Shown piece by piece: positions 22,175 to 32,426 of a DNA stretch of 64,000 bases (its first letter is position 1; each line of letters begins with the position of its first letter). A program made the position numbers and the translations under genes. The notes under the pieces were generated by a model that saw nothing but the letters and a program-made list of their open reading frames with translations, did not search any database and was not told the origin of the DNA. This stretch comes from Gliomastix tumulicola (lineage: Eukaryota; Ascomycota; Sordariomycetes; Hypocreales; Bionectriaceae), in assembly GCA_001599755.1 (NCBI GenBank), contig BCHX01000005.1:2910409-2974408 (forward strand). The letters are read 5' to 3'.

Positions 22175-24163
22175 TCACCACTGTTCCCTGTCCCTCTCCC
22201 ACTGAAAATCCTCCGGATGCTGAGGCGTCTCGTAGTGACGCGCGTACAGCTCACGAGCCTCAACAGAACAACTCCTGTAACTAACAGAAGTGTAGTCAAA
22301 GACACTCTCCTCCTCGTCGCCATCGTACTCATACGGGTCCTCCTCCTCCTCCTCCTCCTCCTCCGCCTCGTCCGTCTGCGGGAACAGCTGGAAGGACACG
22401 TACGGCTTGATGATGGGCATCGAGGCGAGCTTCGCCTTGACCCAGTCGTTTTCCATGTTCAACTCCCGCGGGCTCTTCACGACATCCCACCTCTCGACGA
22501 CGGGCAGTTCCTCGATCCACAGCATCACCCAGAGCAGCGGGAACAAGACCCGGTAGGTCTCCTGAAACCGCGTCCGCTCGCAGTGCAGGCAGTGCCGCCC
22601 GAGACGCGAGTGCACCGTGTGGAAGGGCTTCTCGCAGTCCCACACGTGCGAGTCGAGGGAGAGCACCTCGGCGATGCGCTTGTCGTCGAAGAGGGGGACG
22701 ACGACGCGGATCCGGCTCTCGTCCTGGAAGTTGCCCTCGTCGCCGGCGCGGGTCCGGCAGCGGATCGCGATGCCGTCCTCGCCGCAGCGGGAGTACGTCT
22801 CGCAGCCGGGGGAGGTCCCGATCCACGAGATCCAGAGCGTCTCCAGAGAGGGGATGTCCCGGAGGAAGGACCACGTCTGGACGAAGCTCGTCTCGTCGCG
22901 GTCGAGCCCGCTGCCGAGCGGGTCCCACGGGAACGTGAAGACCTCCGGATCCCACCAGCAGGCAACAGACGTGCTGCCCACCGTCCTCGCCAGTTGCCTG
23001 GGATGACAGATGTTTTTCCCTGGCTGGGGCAGAGGCGGGTTAGCCATGGGGGTCACCCTGCTGTCGAGCGCGCCGTAATACAGCGTATCGCTCGGCCGGA
23101 CGAACCCAACGAGGCGCACGACGGTCCCTCCTGGCTGGGCGAAGAAGGCCCACTCGCCGGGCTGGTGCGCAAAGGACGTGACGAAGGACCGGCCATGGTA
23201 TCTCCGCGTCTCGTACTGGAGCTCCCGCGTGGCGTGGGCAATCTCTGGCTTCGGCATGGGAGGCGCTCTGTCGGCGTCCCGCGCGGAAGGCCAGCCCGTG
23301 ATGCTCGCGACGTTAACGAGGCGCGGGACACGGGCGGCTTCCTTGCCGATCATGATGCGGAGCTCCGGGGGCAGCTCCCGGAACTTGGAGAAGGTCGGGG
23401 AAGGGGGCGGGGGCACGGTCCAGTCCTCGCCGGAGAGGTAGCTCGAAGTGAGTCTCTCCTTCTCGCTGGCCTCGATGCCGGAGGTGGCGATGATCTCGCG
23501 GAAGATGGCGTCGCGAGACCTCCGGATCGTCCTGTCGCCGCGGAACCAGTCCTTGACCGCGTGCGTGCACTGCTTGCCCGGGAGGAGGTGGTCGTAGCCG
23601 AGCTCAGACAGCTCGTCGAACGTCGGGTCGTCGAGATTCCTCACCCGCCGGTGCCGCAGCCAGTCAGCACCAGGCACAACCCGTGCAGGCTCCCCGAGTT
23701 GGACCGGCGGAGGAACGGCAGGTCGCCACCAGGTGTCGAAGTAGGCGACCCAAGCTTCGTGGACGTGATAGCCGATGGTGAGGAAATACACGCCCAGAGC
23801 TTCGTGGACGTGATGACTGACGGCATCGAAATAGGCGACCCAAGCTTCGTGGACCTGATGGCCAATGGCGAGGAGGTGGACGACCAGAGCTTCGTGGGCC
23901 CGATAACCGATGGGGAGGCTGATGAAGAAGAGGACACAGAGAACTTGGGCGACGATAAGAAAGAGGAGAACATAGCTCTGGATGAGCAGCATGGCTGCCA
24001 TCAGTTCGACCTCGAGTAAGAAAAGCATCGTGGACACTTTTGAGGACTCCATGATGCTTGCTGAATGTATGTCTTCTTGGAACGGGTATTGGGCACTGGT
24101 GAACATGCAAGTCTCTGGATATGGGGAACGATAGTCTAGTGAGAGGGAATACTGAACTTCCAA
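22175..24163 (-). CDS. 2EXR-motif protein with membrane segments and 15-residue repeats
   Basis: A 662-residue intronless reading frame. From about residue 258 it has a 2EXR-type motif (FSKFRELPPELRIMI, then RVPRLVNV) and the usual downstream regions of this large fungal family of unknown function, ending in an acidic run of about eight Glu encoded by (CTC)n on the plus strand. The N-terminal part is unusual: hydrophobic stretches at about 44-83 (LLFLIVAQVLCVLFFI) and four 15-residue repeats at 85-144 (core HEALVV..., HEAWVAYFD). Possible starts are Met1, Met20 and Met38 (MESSKVSTM). The 2EXR half is convincing. The repeat and membrane half is less certain, because the exactly antisense frame is also open. 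Most 2EXR proteins start close to the motif, so this may be a fusion or an extended version. Function unknown. Confidence 0.7.
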   Translation of the reverse strand: MEVQYSLSLDYRSPYPETCMFTSAQYPFQEDIHSASIMESSKVSTMLFLLEVELMAAMLLIQSYVLLFLIVAQVLCVLFFISLPIGYRAHEALVVHLLAIGHQVHEAWVAYFDAVSHHVHEALGVYFLTIGYHVHEAWVAYFDTWWRPAVPPPVQLGEPARVVPGADWLRHRRVRNLDDPTFDELSELGYDHLLPGKQCTHAVKDWFRGDRTIRRSRDAIFREIIATSGIEASEKERLTSSYLSGEDWTVPPPPSPTFSKFRELPPELRIMIGKEAARVPRLVNVASITGWPSARDADRAPPMPKPEIAHATRELQYETRRYHGRSFVTSFAHQPGEWAFFAQPGGTVVRLVGFVRPSDTLYYGALDSRVTPMANPPLPQPGKNICHPRQLARTVGSTSVACWWDPEVFTFPWDPLGSGLDRDETSFVQTWSFLRDIPSLETLWISWIGTSPGCETYSRCGEDGIAIRCRTRAGDEGNFQDESRIRVVVPLFDDKRIAEVLSLDSHVWDCEKPFHTVHSRLGRHCLHCERTRFQETYRVLFPLLWVMLWIEELPVVERWDVVKSPRELNMENDWVKAKLASMPIIKPYVSFQLFPQTDEAEEEEEEEEDPYEYDGDEEESVFDYTSVSYRSCSVEARELYARHYETPQHPEDFQWERDREQW
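22339..22364. repeat. (CTC)n trinucleotide run inside the 2EXR gene
   Basis: An almost perfect CCT/CTC run on the plus strand, encoding consecutive Glu residues on the minus strand near the C-terminus of the 2EXR protein. It is length-variable by nature and harmless to frame because the unit is a codon. Confidence 0.85.
23732..23911. repeat. Four tandem 45-bp repeats (A-B-A-B) in the 2EXR gene
   Basis: Four copies of 45 bp, each containing AGCTTCGTGG, lie in register with codons of residues 85-144. Copies 2 and 4 share CCCAAGCTTCGTGGAC, while copies 1 and 3 share the CCAGAGCTTCGTGG form, so the higher-order unit is 90 bp duplicated once. Both strands are open through it. Confidence 0.9.
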
Positions 24164-25370
24164 AGGTCAAGGAGTTCCACGGAAGAATGGCAGATATTTG
24201 TAGCATTACTGTTCTACCGTCCCTTTCTTCTACTCTGGCCATAATGGGCTGGGCAAGGAGGTTGAACACGGAAACTTTGCGTAGCCTCGTCACGAGCATC
24301 AGCCACCTCTCGAGACATAGCGGTGAACGGAGCAGATTCGACCAATCATGGAATGAGAAGAGCGCCCCAAACACAGCCCTCTCTTTGGAACATGGAACAA
24401 AGTTGGAAGTTTCGTCGGTGTATCGAGGGCTGGGCTGGCAAATTCGTGCAAGTGAGGAGGATTGTCGTTGCCAAAAGGGGTATTCTAACTACAAACTTTA
24501 TCCAGAAACGCCCAACTTCGTGCGAGGATAGCCCCTCGAATTTCTAAGCTCCAAGATAGCCACACGATTTTTGAAGGCGGGTTGCTTCGAAAACAGAGAC
24601 GAGTTTTAATTGCGGTCAAGGCTGGACGGGGGCTTGGGTTGGCTGGGTAGTGTTGAGCGGCTAGCAGTGAAAAAGGGGCACGAGTACGTGAGTGATGATG
24701 ATATGTGAGAGATGGCCCTTCTCGTTTTCGGCTGATGTTTAATGGTGTGGCGTTTGGTGGTTGTTGTTGCCGCTGCTGCTGCTGCTGCTGGTGCATGTCA
24801 CATGATATCAAACTGTTGACCGCTGGAATTTCTAGACAGAGATGCCGGCGTGTCTGCATTCTGATGGGCAACACAGGCCAATTTTGACTGCCATGGCGGG
24901 TTTGTTAGTTTCGGTAATCAAAATCTACTTCCTAACTTTGCCGTCTTGATATGGGCGAAGGACGCAGCCTGGTCTATGCAGCGAGAGCTGGCTTTGGCAA
25001 CTGCGAGGAGGCTAGGCGCGAACTTCAACATTCAGTGTCAACAAGCTAAGGCGGATAATGCCATACAGATCAAATATTTCTTCGATCGATACTGGGTATG
25101 AAGAGGGCGAGTGCCATGGTACCGCATCGCTGGCACGGCGAACATCCACTACATAGCATTCACATCATTTGCATTGCACAAGGCCTGTTGCAAGAAAGAA
25201 TCGTGTCTAAATAGTATTTACGACGTAGTAGATAGCACTATCGAGAAAGCAATATTGTTCTGAACGAATTCTTTGTTCATTCAATCATCCATCACTCATC
25301 AAACGAGGGTTCAGCGAGACAAAGGAAAGAGGACAAAATCAAACAGTCGTTTCAAATATCCGCAATAAGC
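24164..25370. other. Intergenic, 2EXR promoter and 3' side of the spartin-like gene
   Basis: About 1.2 kb. It contains a (GCT)n run at 24772-24790 that reads as poly-Gln in a minus-strand open frame without other features (24485-24874, not called). Nothing else is recognised. Confidence 0.55.
24772..24790. repeat. (GCT)n microsatellite
   Basis: Six GCT units preceded by GTTGTTGTTGCC, non-coding as far as can be judged. Seen directly. Confidence 0.8.
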
Positions 25371-27134
25371 TTAGTACGGGCCCTTGTACGTGTTGGAGCC
25401 CTGGCGATCGAGCAGTGGCTGGGAGCTGTAGACGCTGGCGTTGTCACCGTACACGCTGCCACCGTTATTGTTGTAACCATTCCCGTTGGCCGCACCCGCT
25501 GCTGACGACTCAGCAGGGACGACGGTGGCAACGTTGGAATTGTCGCCGCCGACAATGACCTGCCCGCCGCCCTTGACGTGTCCGACGACCATGCCCTTGG
25601 CGACGCTCTTGAGAATGGCGCGGCGCGAGACGCCCGTAACGTCGATGTACACAAGCCCGACATTCTTGAAACCGCCGCCGATATGGCCCGCGACCTCGCC
25701 GGCCTCAGCACCCCAGCGGTGTCCCACGACGGTGCTCATGCTCGACGCGCCGCTCGTGAGGAGCGTCCGCCCAGCTTGCTCCATGCCGTCCACCACGGTG
25801 TTGAATGCCATGAGGCTCTTGTTTAGTACACCGGGGCGGTACGTGTCGATGGCGTTCCCGTCCTTGTCGTACCCGCGCGCGCTGCCGTCCTTGCGCTTGG
25901 CGATGTTGGCGCCGAGGTTCTGGGCGTACTTGCTCACGGTGCCGACGGCGGCGGACGAGAGGCCCGCGGCCTTACCGGAGAAGGTGTTGATGCGGCGGAT
26001 GTGGGCGTGGGTGGTGGGCGTGAAGGTGACGGGCTTGACGGGCTTGGTCGTCTTGGTGAAGCTGTCGGCCTGGGAATGGAGCGTGCGCGAGACGTAGTCG
26101 GACGAGGTGACGAAGAGCTGGGAGGCGGCGGTGGCCTTGGCGACGAGGCTGGACTTCTTGTAGGCCGGGTGCATCTCGCGCTCGACGTATTCGGAGGGCG
26201 CCGGGGCGATGCCGATGTTCTGCGTGCCGTCCTGGGGGAGGGCGACCATGACGGGGTCTGGGGAATGTTAGTTGCTGCGTGTATATACCATGAAAGGAAC
26301 GAGGACCTACCCTTGGAGCCAGGTTTCAGCAGACTGTCCTCAACCATGTTGAATCCCTCCACCTCGCCAATGACGCTTCCATCCTCCTCGTCAACAAGGA
26401 CGATGCGGCCGCCCTGCCCAGCTGCCGCGGAACTGCTGCTCCCCTTGGCGTATCCCTGGCCAGGACCGTAGTCAGCCGGGTTGTAAGGCGGCAGCTCTTC
26501 ATCCGCGGCCTCCCTGGCCTTGCTCTGCGCCGCCTTGCTCCCGCCAGCCGCAGCCAGCCTTGGCTCAGGCGCAGCCGCACGCTCCAGGAACGCGGTGCAC
26601 TGCGCCAGGATCGTCTCAAACGTGTCCACATCCTCCTGCACGCCGGGCCGGCTGCCAGGTGCCGGGAAATCGAGCCTCGTGAAGGCGCCGCTGTCGGGTC
26701 CCAGGTCCCAGCGCGGGATGAGGTAGCTGCGCGGGGGCATGTGGTAGATCTGCGTGGTCGCGGGCAGCGGGAGGTCGAGCTCGGGCGGGAGGTGCAGGTG
26801 CAGGTAGAAGTCCTCCTCGGAGACGGCGGCGGCGGCGTTGGGGTTGTTGGCGAGGCTGGCCGGGTCGGCGAAGCCTGAGGCCGTGGGGACCATCAGGAGG
26901 GACAGCGTCTGGGGGCCCGAGGGCGTGAGGGATTCATCGCGGCCGTCGACGAGGAGGCGGGCGCCGACGCCCTCGATGGCGTAGAGGAGCTTGGGGTCCT
27001 GGGCATTGTTGTTAGTGGGGGGGTTGATGGACGGCAGGTAGTCAGGAGACAAGAGAATAGGAGGACAAGTGCGCTGGGAACGCATGCAGCGCGCGCAATG
27101 CTGCCGCAGAGGGAAGAGTGCTTACCGAAGCCAT
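25371..27134 (-). CDS. Senescence-domain (spartin-like) protein
   Basis: 527-residue protein in three exons: 27134-27126, 26998-26311 and 26257-25371. The first coding exon is only nine nucleotides (Met-Ala-Ser), joined to DPKLLYAIEGVGARLLVDG across a 127-bp intron. The N-terminal half carries a beta-rich region with FYLHLHLPPELDLPLP and Pro/Tyr motifs (ELPPYNPADYG). The C-terminal half, from about residue 270, is the plant-senescence/spartin domain: GLSSAAVGTVSKYAQNLG, GMEQAGRTLLTSGASSMSTV, the Gly-rich GAEAGEVAGHIGGGFKNVG and DVTGVSRRAILKSVAKGMVVG. Spartin relatives bind lipid droplets and mitochondria in animals; in fungi the role is not established. PPxY-like motifs suggest WW-domain (Rsp5-type) partners, which is inference. 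It diverges from dihydroorotase. Confidence 0.88.
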
Positions 27135-27757
27135 CGCGGATAGACAAATAGTTGAAGGGGGTGACGCAGGCGCGGGCAGTCGGAATGTGGGGTTGCACAC
27201 TGGCAATTTAGGTTTGGACTTTGGAGGGGTCGCTCTTCAAGGGGTCGCACGGCAAAGCTCTAGAAGCTGCGTCGATCGGTGCAGGGCGCGATGCAGAAAG
27301 GGCTCCTTTATGTCGGCGGCCGTCTCGGGGATCTGCTGGATTCTAGGGAGAAGGGACGAGAAAGAAGGGAGCAGGACTGAGGGTCATCGGATAGGGGAGG
27401 TTGGTGGTGGCGGCTGTATTTGTATACTAAGACGAGTCTCAGTTGTCACATCTGGTTTAAAACTGGGAAGTCGAGGTACCATTCTGCGTGAAATCGTATG
27501 GGAAGGTACACTCCCAAACCAACTGCCCTGTCACATCACATCCCGGCGGCAAGCCATGGCATCATTCATTGGAGAATGCACCAGCCACATTTTCTGCACA
27601 GCCCCGTTCACTCGCCACATCCCCACATCGGTCAAGCCACACTTGGTGGGATGTCGCGGGGCATCAAAAGTTTGAACATCAACGTCAGTTCAAGCACCGT
27701 CGATCATTGCTGGGCGTCGAAGATACCTTAATTTTTGAATTTTCACTCGAAGCTACA
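27135..27757. other. Bidirectional promoter of the spartin-like gene and dihydroorotase
   Basis: A 0.62-kb spacer between divergent start codons. No gene and no confident regulatory motif is seen. An open plus-strand frame across 27118-27675 has no family features. Confidence 0.55.
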
Positions 27758-29107
27758 ATGCAGCTCAAGGATACCCAGACGTTGGTGCTGCCGGCGGCCG
27801 CCGACATGCACGTGCACCTGCGCCAGGACGACATGATGAAGCTTGTCACCCCCTCCATCAGGACAGGCGGCGTGGACACCGTCTTCGTCATGGTATAACG
27901 ACCCTTCAAGTCCCTCTCTTCTTGTAATATATGCTGATAATGTCTGTCGTAGCCCAATCTCCAGCCTCCCGTGACCACTGTCGCTCGGGCACTCGAGTAC
28001 AAGGCCCAGCTCCAAGCTATCGAACCCAACGTGAACTATCTCATGTCTCTCTACGTAGGTGGCTGTTCCGATCCAGAGTTCGACCATCCGGCTTATACAT
28101 GTATGCTGTAGCTTCACTCCTCTATCACCCCCGAGGTCATTGCCGAAGCTGCTGCGGCAGGCATCTCAGGAGTCAAGGTCTATCCCCAAGGTATGGGCCG
28201 CGGCGATCTGATATGACGCCTGTCTAACACGACTTTACCGTAGGCGTTACCACCAACTCAGATGCCGGAGTCACATCCTTCGATGCCTTCTACCCCGTCT
28301 TTGCCGCTATGGAGAAGCACGACCTCGTCCTCAACATCCACGGCGAAGTCCCCGGCGTTGTTCCTGACGGCAGCACGCACGAGGAGGCTTTCCTGCCCAC
28401 CCTCAAGAACATCCACCAGAGCTTCCCCAATTTGAGGGTCGTCTTGGAGCACTGCTCTACGGCGGCGGCTGTCGAGGCTGTCAAGTCCTGCGGTCCCTCC
28501 GTGGGAGGTGAGAACCTCTTCCCCCCCTCGGGCTAGGCAAACACACACACTAACGAAGCCTGCAACAGCAACCATCACGGCACACCACCTGTACCTGACG
28601 GGCGATATCAGTGAGGTCGACCCGTTGGCTTTCTGCAAGCCCATCCCCAAGACGCCCGCCGACAGGGACGCTCTCCTCCGAGCTGTGTGCAGTGGCAACT
28701 CCAAGTTCTTCTTGTAAGCAAACACCAGCCGGCTACCGAGACAGTAAATCATGTCTGACCCTATGTGTAGTGGAAGCGACAGTGCGCCTCATTTGCTTGT
28801 CTCTAAGTCGGGAAGCAAGCCACCGCCGGCAGGCGTCTTCACCCAGCCGTACGTCGTCCAGCTCGTCCTATTGGCGCTCGAGGAGGCTACCGCCAGCGGC
28901 ATCATCTCAGAGAGCGACGTCACGCAGGAGAAGCTCGAGGGCTTCCTGAGCGGCTTTGGCAGGGCATTCTACAAGCTGCCGGAGCCCACAGCGAAGATCA
29001 CTCTCGAGAGAAAGGGCGACGCTATCCCCACCAGTCTCAAGGACGACAGCCTCGAGGTCGGGATATCAAAGGCTGGGTCACCTGTCTATACGCTTCAGTG
29101 GTCATAG
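27758..29107 (+). CDS. URA4: Dihydroorotase, third step of pyrimidine synthesis
   Basis: 353-residue homodimeric-type dihydroorotase (yeast Ura4 has 364) converting carbamoyl-aspartate to dihydroorotate in the cytosol. Six exons: 27758-27892, 27953-28054, 28112-28190, 28244-28507, 28569-28713 and 28771-29107. All introns are 53-61 bp with GT-AG ends and frame-preserving phases. Zinc ligands are readable: His18 and His20 with Arg22 (DMHVHLRQDD), the lysine that becomes carbamylated Lys101 (GVKVYPQG), His138 (NIHGEV), His175 (LEHCST) and the catalytic Asp245 (FFGSDSAPH). Every catalytic residue is present. The exon 5/6 junction creates the KFFFGSDSAPH motif by splicing within a Phe codon, which strongly supports the model. 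Confidence 0.97.
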
Positions 29108-29397
29108 ATACTTGAATGGGACGGCTCTTTATCAACACCAAAAACGGGTATCTTGGGAAAGCTCTATCGGCTCTCATGGGTATCTATCTGTCTATCCATT
29201 AGCGAAGAGTACATGCGATCCTAGGTGGCTGACTACTAGTCTGCTCAGTCGATCATCATCCCTCCACCTCAAGTACTTGTCATATGTGTCTTTTTCGTAT
29301 GCTCACAATCCCAGCAATATCGACCCCTCGGCCTTATTCTATACACCTCCCCTCCCTGATCTCCCCGTCATTCGACACGCCGTGATCAAATGCACGT

Positions 29398-30372
29398 TCA
29401 GTAATCCCTCAGACCGAAGCCACTCCAGCGAGGCCCGGCCAGACGGGAGGTCCGCCAACTCTCGTACTGTGCTGCTACTAGGCCATGCTTCGTACCGCGC
29501 GCGCAAGTCGGTTGATTCTGGACGGCGTCGGCCATAATCTCCAGGGCCTGCTGGGCGCTGAGGCCTTTGAACGAGCCGTCGTCGCCTTTGAACGGACCTG
29601 CCTTTCTCTGCACCTCGGACAGCGCGGCGTCCCCACCAGCATAGCATCCGAAGCCGTTGCAATCGCTGGGGAAGGGGCCGATCACTAAGAACTTCTCTGG
29701 CTCGACGAAGAACCTGATGCGTTGGATCCTCGTCTGCTCCAGCTTCTCGACCAGCTTGGCGGGAAGAGGCTGCTCCGTCGTCAGCGGCCCGCCGCGATTG
29801 TGCTGGGTGAAGGCGCCCGTGGCGAGCCGGAAAGCGCCGTCGTTTTGGAAGACGAGGCTGATGACGAGGGCCTTGACCACGCGCTCCTCGTCGTAGGCAC
29901 CGGCGCCGAGGATGAACTGGACCCTGCCGAGAGCACTTCTGAACTCCTGGCGCTTGAGGAGCCGTGCGCATCCGTAGTAGTCGCAGACAGCGGCAATGTC
30001 GAAGAACAGGTCGAAGTCGGCGCAAGCGTACTTGGGAACCCGGTAGCTCCTCTTGGTGTGGTGCATCAGGCGCAGAACGAGGAGGAGGGCGGCCGGGTCG
30101 AACTCGGAGACGCGGATCTCCTTGGGCTCGTCCCTCGTGCCCTTGCTCTCGACCCAGGGACCCTCGATCATGGCCTTGAAGACCGGGGAGGCGGCGCAGA
30201 GACGCTTCGATGAGACGCGGAAGCGAGCGATGGGTTCGTTGACATCCCGGGCTGGCTTGCGCTTGCGCTTGCGTCCGGTGGTCTTGGGAGGAAGGGGGTC
30301 GGTGGCGGGAAGGGCTGCGGTGGGATGGAGGACGAGGATGACGTCTCCGCGGTGATCCAGTGTGTGCATCAT
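29398..30372 (-). CDS. BTB/POZ-domain protein
   Basis: 324-residue intronless protein. The BTB fold begins with GDVILVLHP (residues 9-17), is interrupted by a basic, proline-containing insert (TTGRKRKRKPARD) and continues with FRVSSKRLCAASPVFKAMIEG, then EIRVSEFDPAALLLVLRLMH and DLFFDIAAVCDYYGC. Fungal BTB proteins of this kind have no partner domain (no Kelch, MATH or zinc finger is seen) and are of unknown function. Some may act as Cullin-3 adaptors, but that is inference. The basic insert could serve as a nuclear-localisation signal. The start at 30372 follows the family's usual short lead. It converges on dihydroorotase with a 290-bp spacer. Confidence 0.82.
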   Translation of the reverse strand: MMHTLDHRGDVILVLHPTAALPATDPLPPKTTGRKRKRKPARDVNEPIARFRVSSKRLCAASPVFKAMIEGPWVESKGTRDEPKEIRVSEFDPAALLLVLRLMHHTKRSYRVPKYACADFDLFFDIAAVCDYYGCARLLKRQEFRSALGRVQFILGAGAYDEERVVKALVISLVFQNDGAFRLATGAFTQHNRGGPLTTEQPLPAKLVEKLEQTRIQRIRFFVEPEKFLVIGPFPSDCNGFGCYAGGDAALSEVQRKAGPFKGDDGSFKGLSAQQALEIMADAVQNQPTCARGTKHGLVAAQYESWRTSRLAGPRWSGFGLRDY

Positions 30373-31674
30373 GATGATGTTGACTTGATGGAGTTGACTG
30401 GACGGTGCGCAAGGTGATCTTGACGGGACTGCTCGGATGATGCTTAGGTCATAGTGGTGGTGGTGGCGGTGGTGGCCGAATTGATGGAAAATCGGTGGTT
30501 GGTGATGTGCGTGAATGGAGAATGGAGGTGGAAGAAGAGCCTGAAATCTTGGATGAGCATTGAAGTGAAAATTTAAAAATCACGGTCAAGGCTAGAATTC
30601 ACGGTCTTTTCCCTAGGGAGTAGAAGTCGCCGAGTACTCTCGAAAATAACTGGTCGAGCCTCGCGTGGGTGGCAAAACGGTGGTTCTCACGGAGGGCACC
30701 AAACAACTCACCGCTCTACAGCAACCGGCTCCGTAAAATACGGCAACGCCGCTTTTGCGCCCTTGTGAATGGAAGAAGTCCTGAACATGGCCGTGAATCT
30801 CAAGTACCTCTGTCCTGTCACCGTTTAATACAGCGCTGATCGGCTATGTGAAGTAGTAATCACAGCTCTTACCTCGTATTCTCTCTGCTTATAAAAACAC
30901 CTTAAGGAAGCCTGTAACAATGAAAGGATAAACAGAAGGTATTTTTTGTAAACTAGCTATTTCTGAGCCGGCGCCAAAAAGTTCCTATCTTGCCGCACGA
31001 AGCAAGTCGTTACAACGATCCGATTGGCTCTCAGGATCGGACCGCAGGATACCTCATACCCTATCTTTCGCCGCGATATAATGATATCTGGCGCTGGATT
31101 TCGTTTTCCGGTCACTGGTTCTCGAATATCGTCTTGAAGGCGACGTCCACTCTCTAATCTAATGAGGATCTCCTCGTTGTGTCTTGGGGACCAACGTTTT
31201 AAAGAGGACACAAGATGTTATCTACGCTCTATGAAGCATGGAATAATATAGAACAGAATAATTGGTTAGATGAAAGCGGAATTGAACGAGATAAAATACA
31301 CAAAAGTTCTGCATTGAAGAAATGGCTATCTTTCCTTCAGTTGCTGATATCACAAGACACTCACTTCTAGGCTTACTGACACCTTCTCGTTTGCAAGCGA
31401 CAAAACACTGGCCACGCTAAGCAAGTGTAGTCTTGCTATAAAGCTTAGTACGTCTTCGGCGGTATGTACGAAACTAGTCACGAACCATAGTTGCAAAATG
31501 ACTGAGAAGTTCTGTGTTGAGCTTTGCCCTAAGACTTGATGCCAGCCCTTGTCAACTGAGAGGCCACAGCACTTCAACAAACCCACTTTCATCACCAACC
31601 TAGCCTCTGTATCCCAAACCTCTTCCCCCCTCCAAGCAGCTATCTCGACACCAAATCACTTAGACATCAGAACC
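30373..31674. other. Intergenic with an AT-richer island; BTB promoter
   Basis: About 1.3 kb. From about 30540 to 31560 the sequence looks visibly more AT-rich than its flanks. It holds short open frames: minus 30957-31211 (84 codons, Arg/Ile-rich) and plus 31214-31369 (51 codons, beginning MLSTLYEAWNNIEQ). None shows a recognisable family. It could hold a decayed element or a small gene; no terminal repeats were found by eye. Confidence 0.45.
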
Positions 31675-32426
31675 TCAGATCCGACTCGCCAAGAACTCAG
31701 CCCCCGGGCCCCTCGCATCGTCCCCGTACGTAAAATGCGGCGCCACAACAATCAACTGCCCCTCGCACACCAGATCCCCCCTCGCACAGAACACCCGCGT
31801 CCGATCCGTAGGGTACTCCGGGATCCTGCCGCTGTTCTGCCTGTTCTTGGTGTACCCGAACAGCGTGGCGCCCGCGACGCGGTCCCGCACGGCAGGGCTC
31901 AGATCCGTGATGGCGGCGGCGATGAGCGCGGCGCCCTGGCTGTAGCCCCCCGCCACGATGGACGCGTTGGGACACTTGGTCGCCGCGAGCTGCAGCAGGC
32001 GGACGCCCTCGCGGATGGCTGAGGGCGGGGAGCCGCGGGGGAAAGTGTTGCCGGTGAGGGTGGCGTCGTAGGGACCTCCTACGCCCTGGACCCAGAGGCT
32101 GCTGACGCGGCGGGAGAGGGCGCCGGCGAGGTCGGGGCCGACGGTTGTGCCCTGGGGAGGGAAGAATCGTCAGTGTTAGGTTACGAGGTGGGAGAGTTGG
32201 AGGGTGTGGGGAGGGAGAAGATCTGTACCATGTTGCCGATTTCGGTCGAGCCGCGGGCGAAGATGAGGATGCCGTCGGGGCAGTTGGAGGAGCTGCCTCG
32301 CTCGAGTTCGTTGCGAGTGCTGGTAACGAGCTGGCGGTCATCCAGCTCGACAGGGGCGAGATCGACAGGACCAGGAGCAGCGGCGGCGAGGCCAGCCAGA
32401 AGGGCGATGGAGGAGAGGAACTTCAT
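31675..32426 (-). CDS. Cutinase
   Basis: 224-residue secreted serine esterase (cutinase, carbohydrate-esterase-5 fold) that hydrolyses cutin and related polyesters outside the cell. Exons are 32426-32229 and 32151-31675, with a 77-bp intron. Signal peptide MKFLSSIALLAGLAAAAPGP is followed by a short pro-region. The catalytic triad is Ser137 in GGYSQG, Asp192 in CARGDLVC and His205 in APHFTYG. The four cysteines pair as in known cutinases: Cys49 (SNCPDGILIFARGSTE) with Cys126 (TKCPN), and Cys188 with Cys195. Length and motifs are normal. A TATA-like box lies 103 bp upstream. It suggests a plant-associated or plant-litter life style. Confidence 0.97.
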
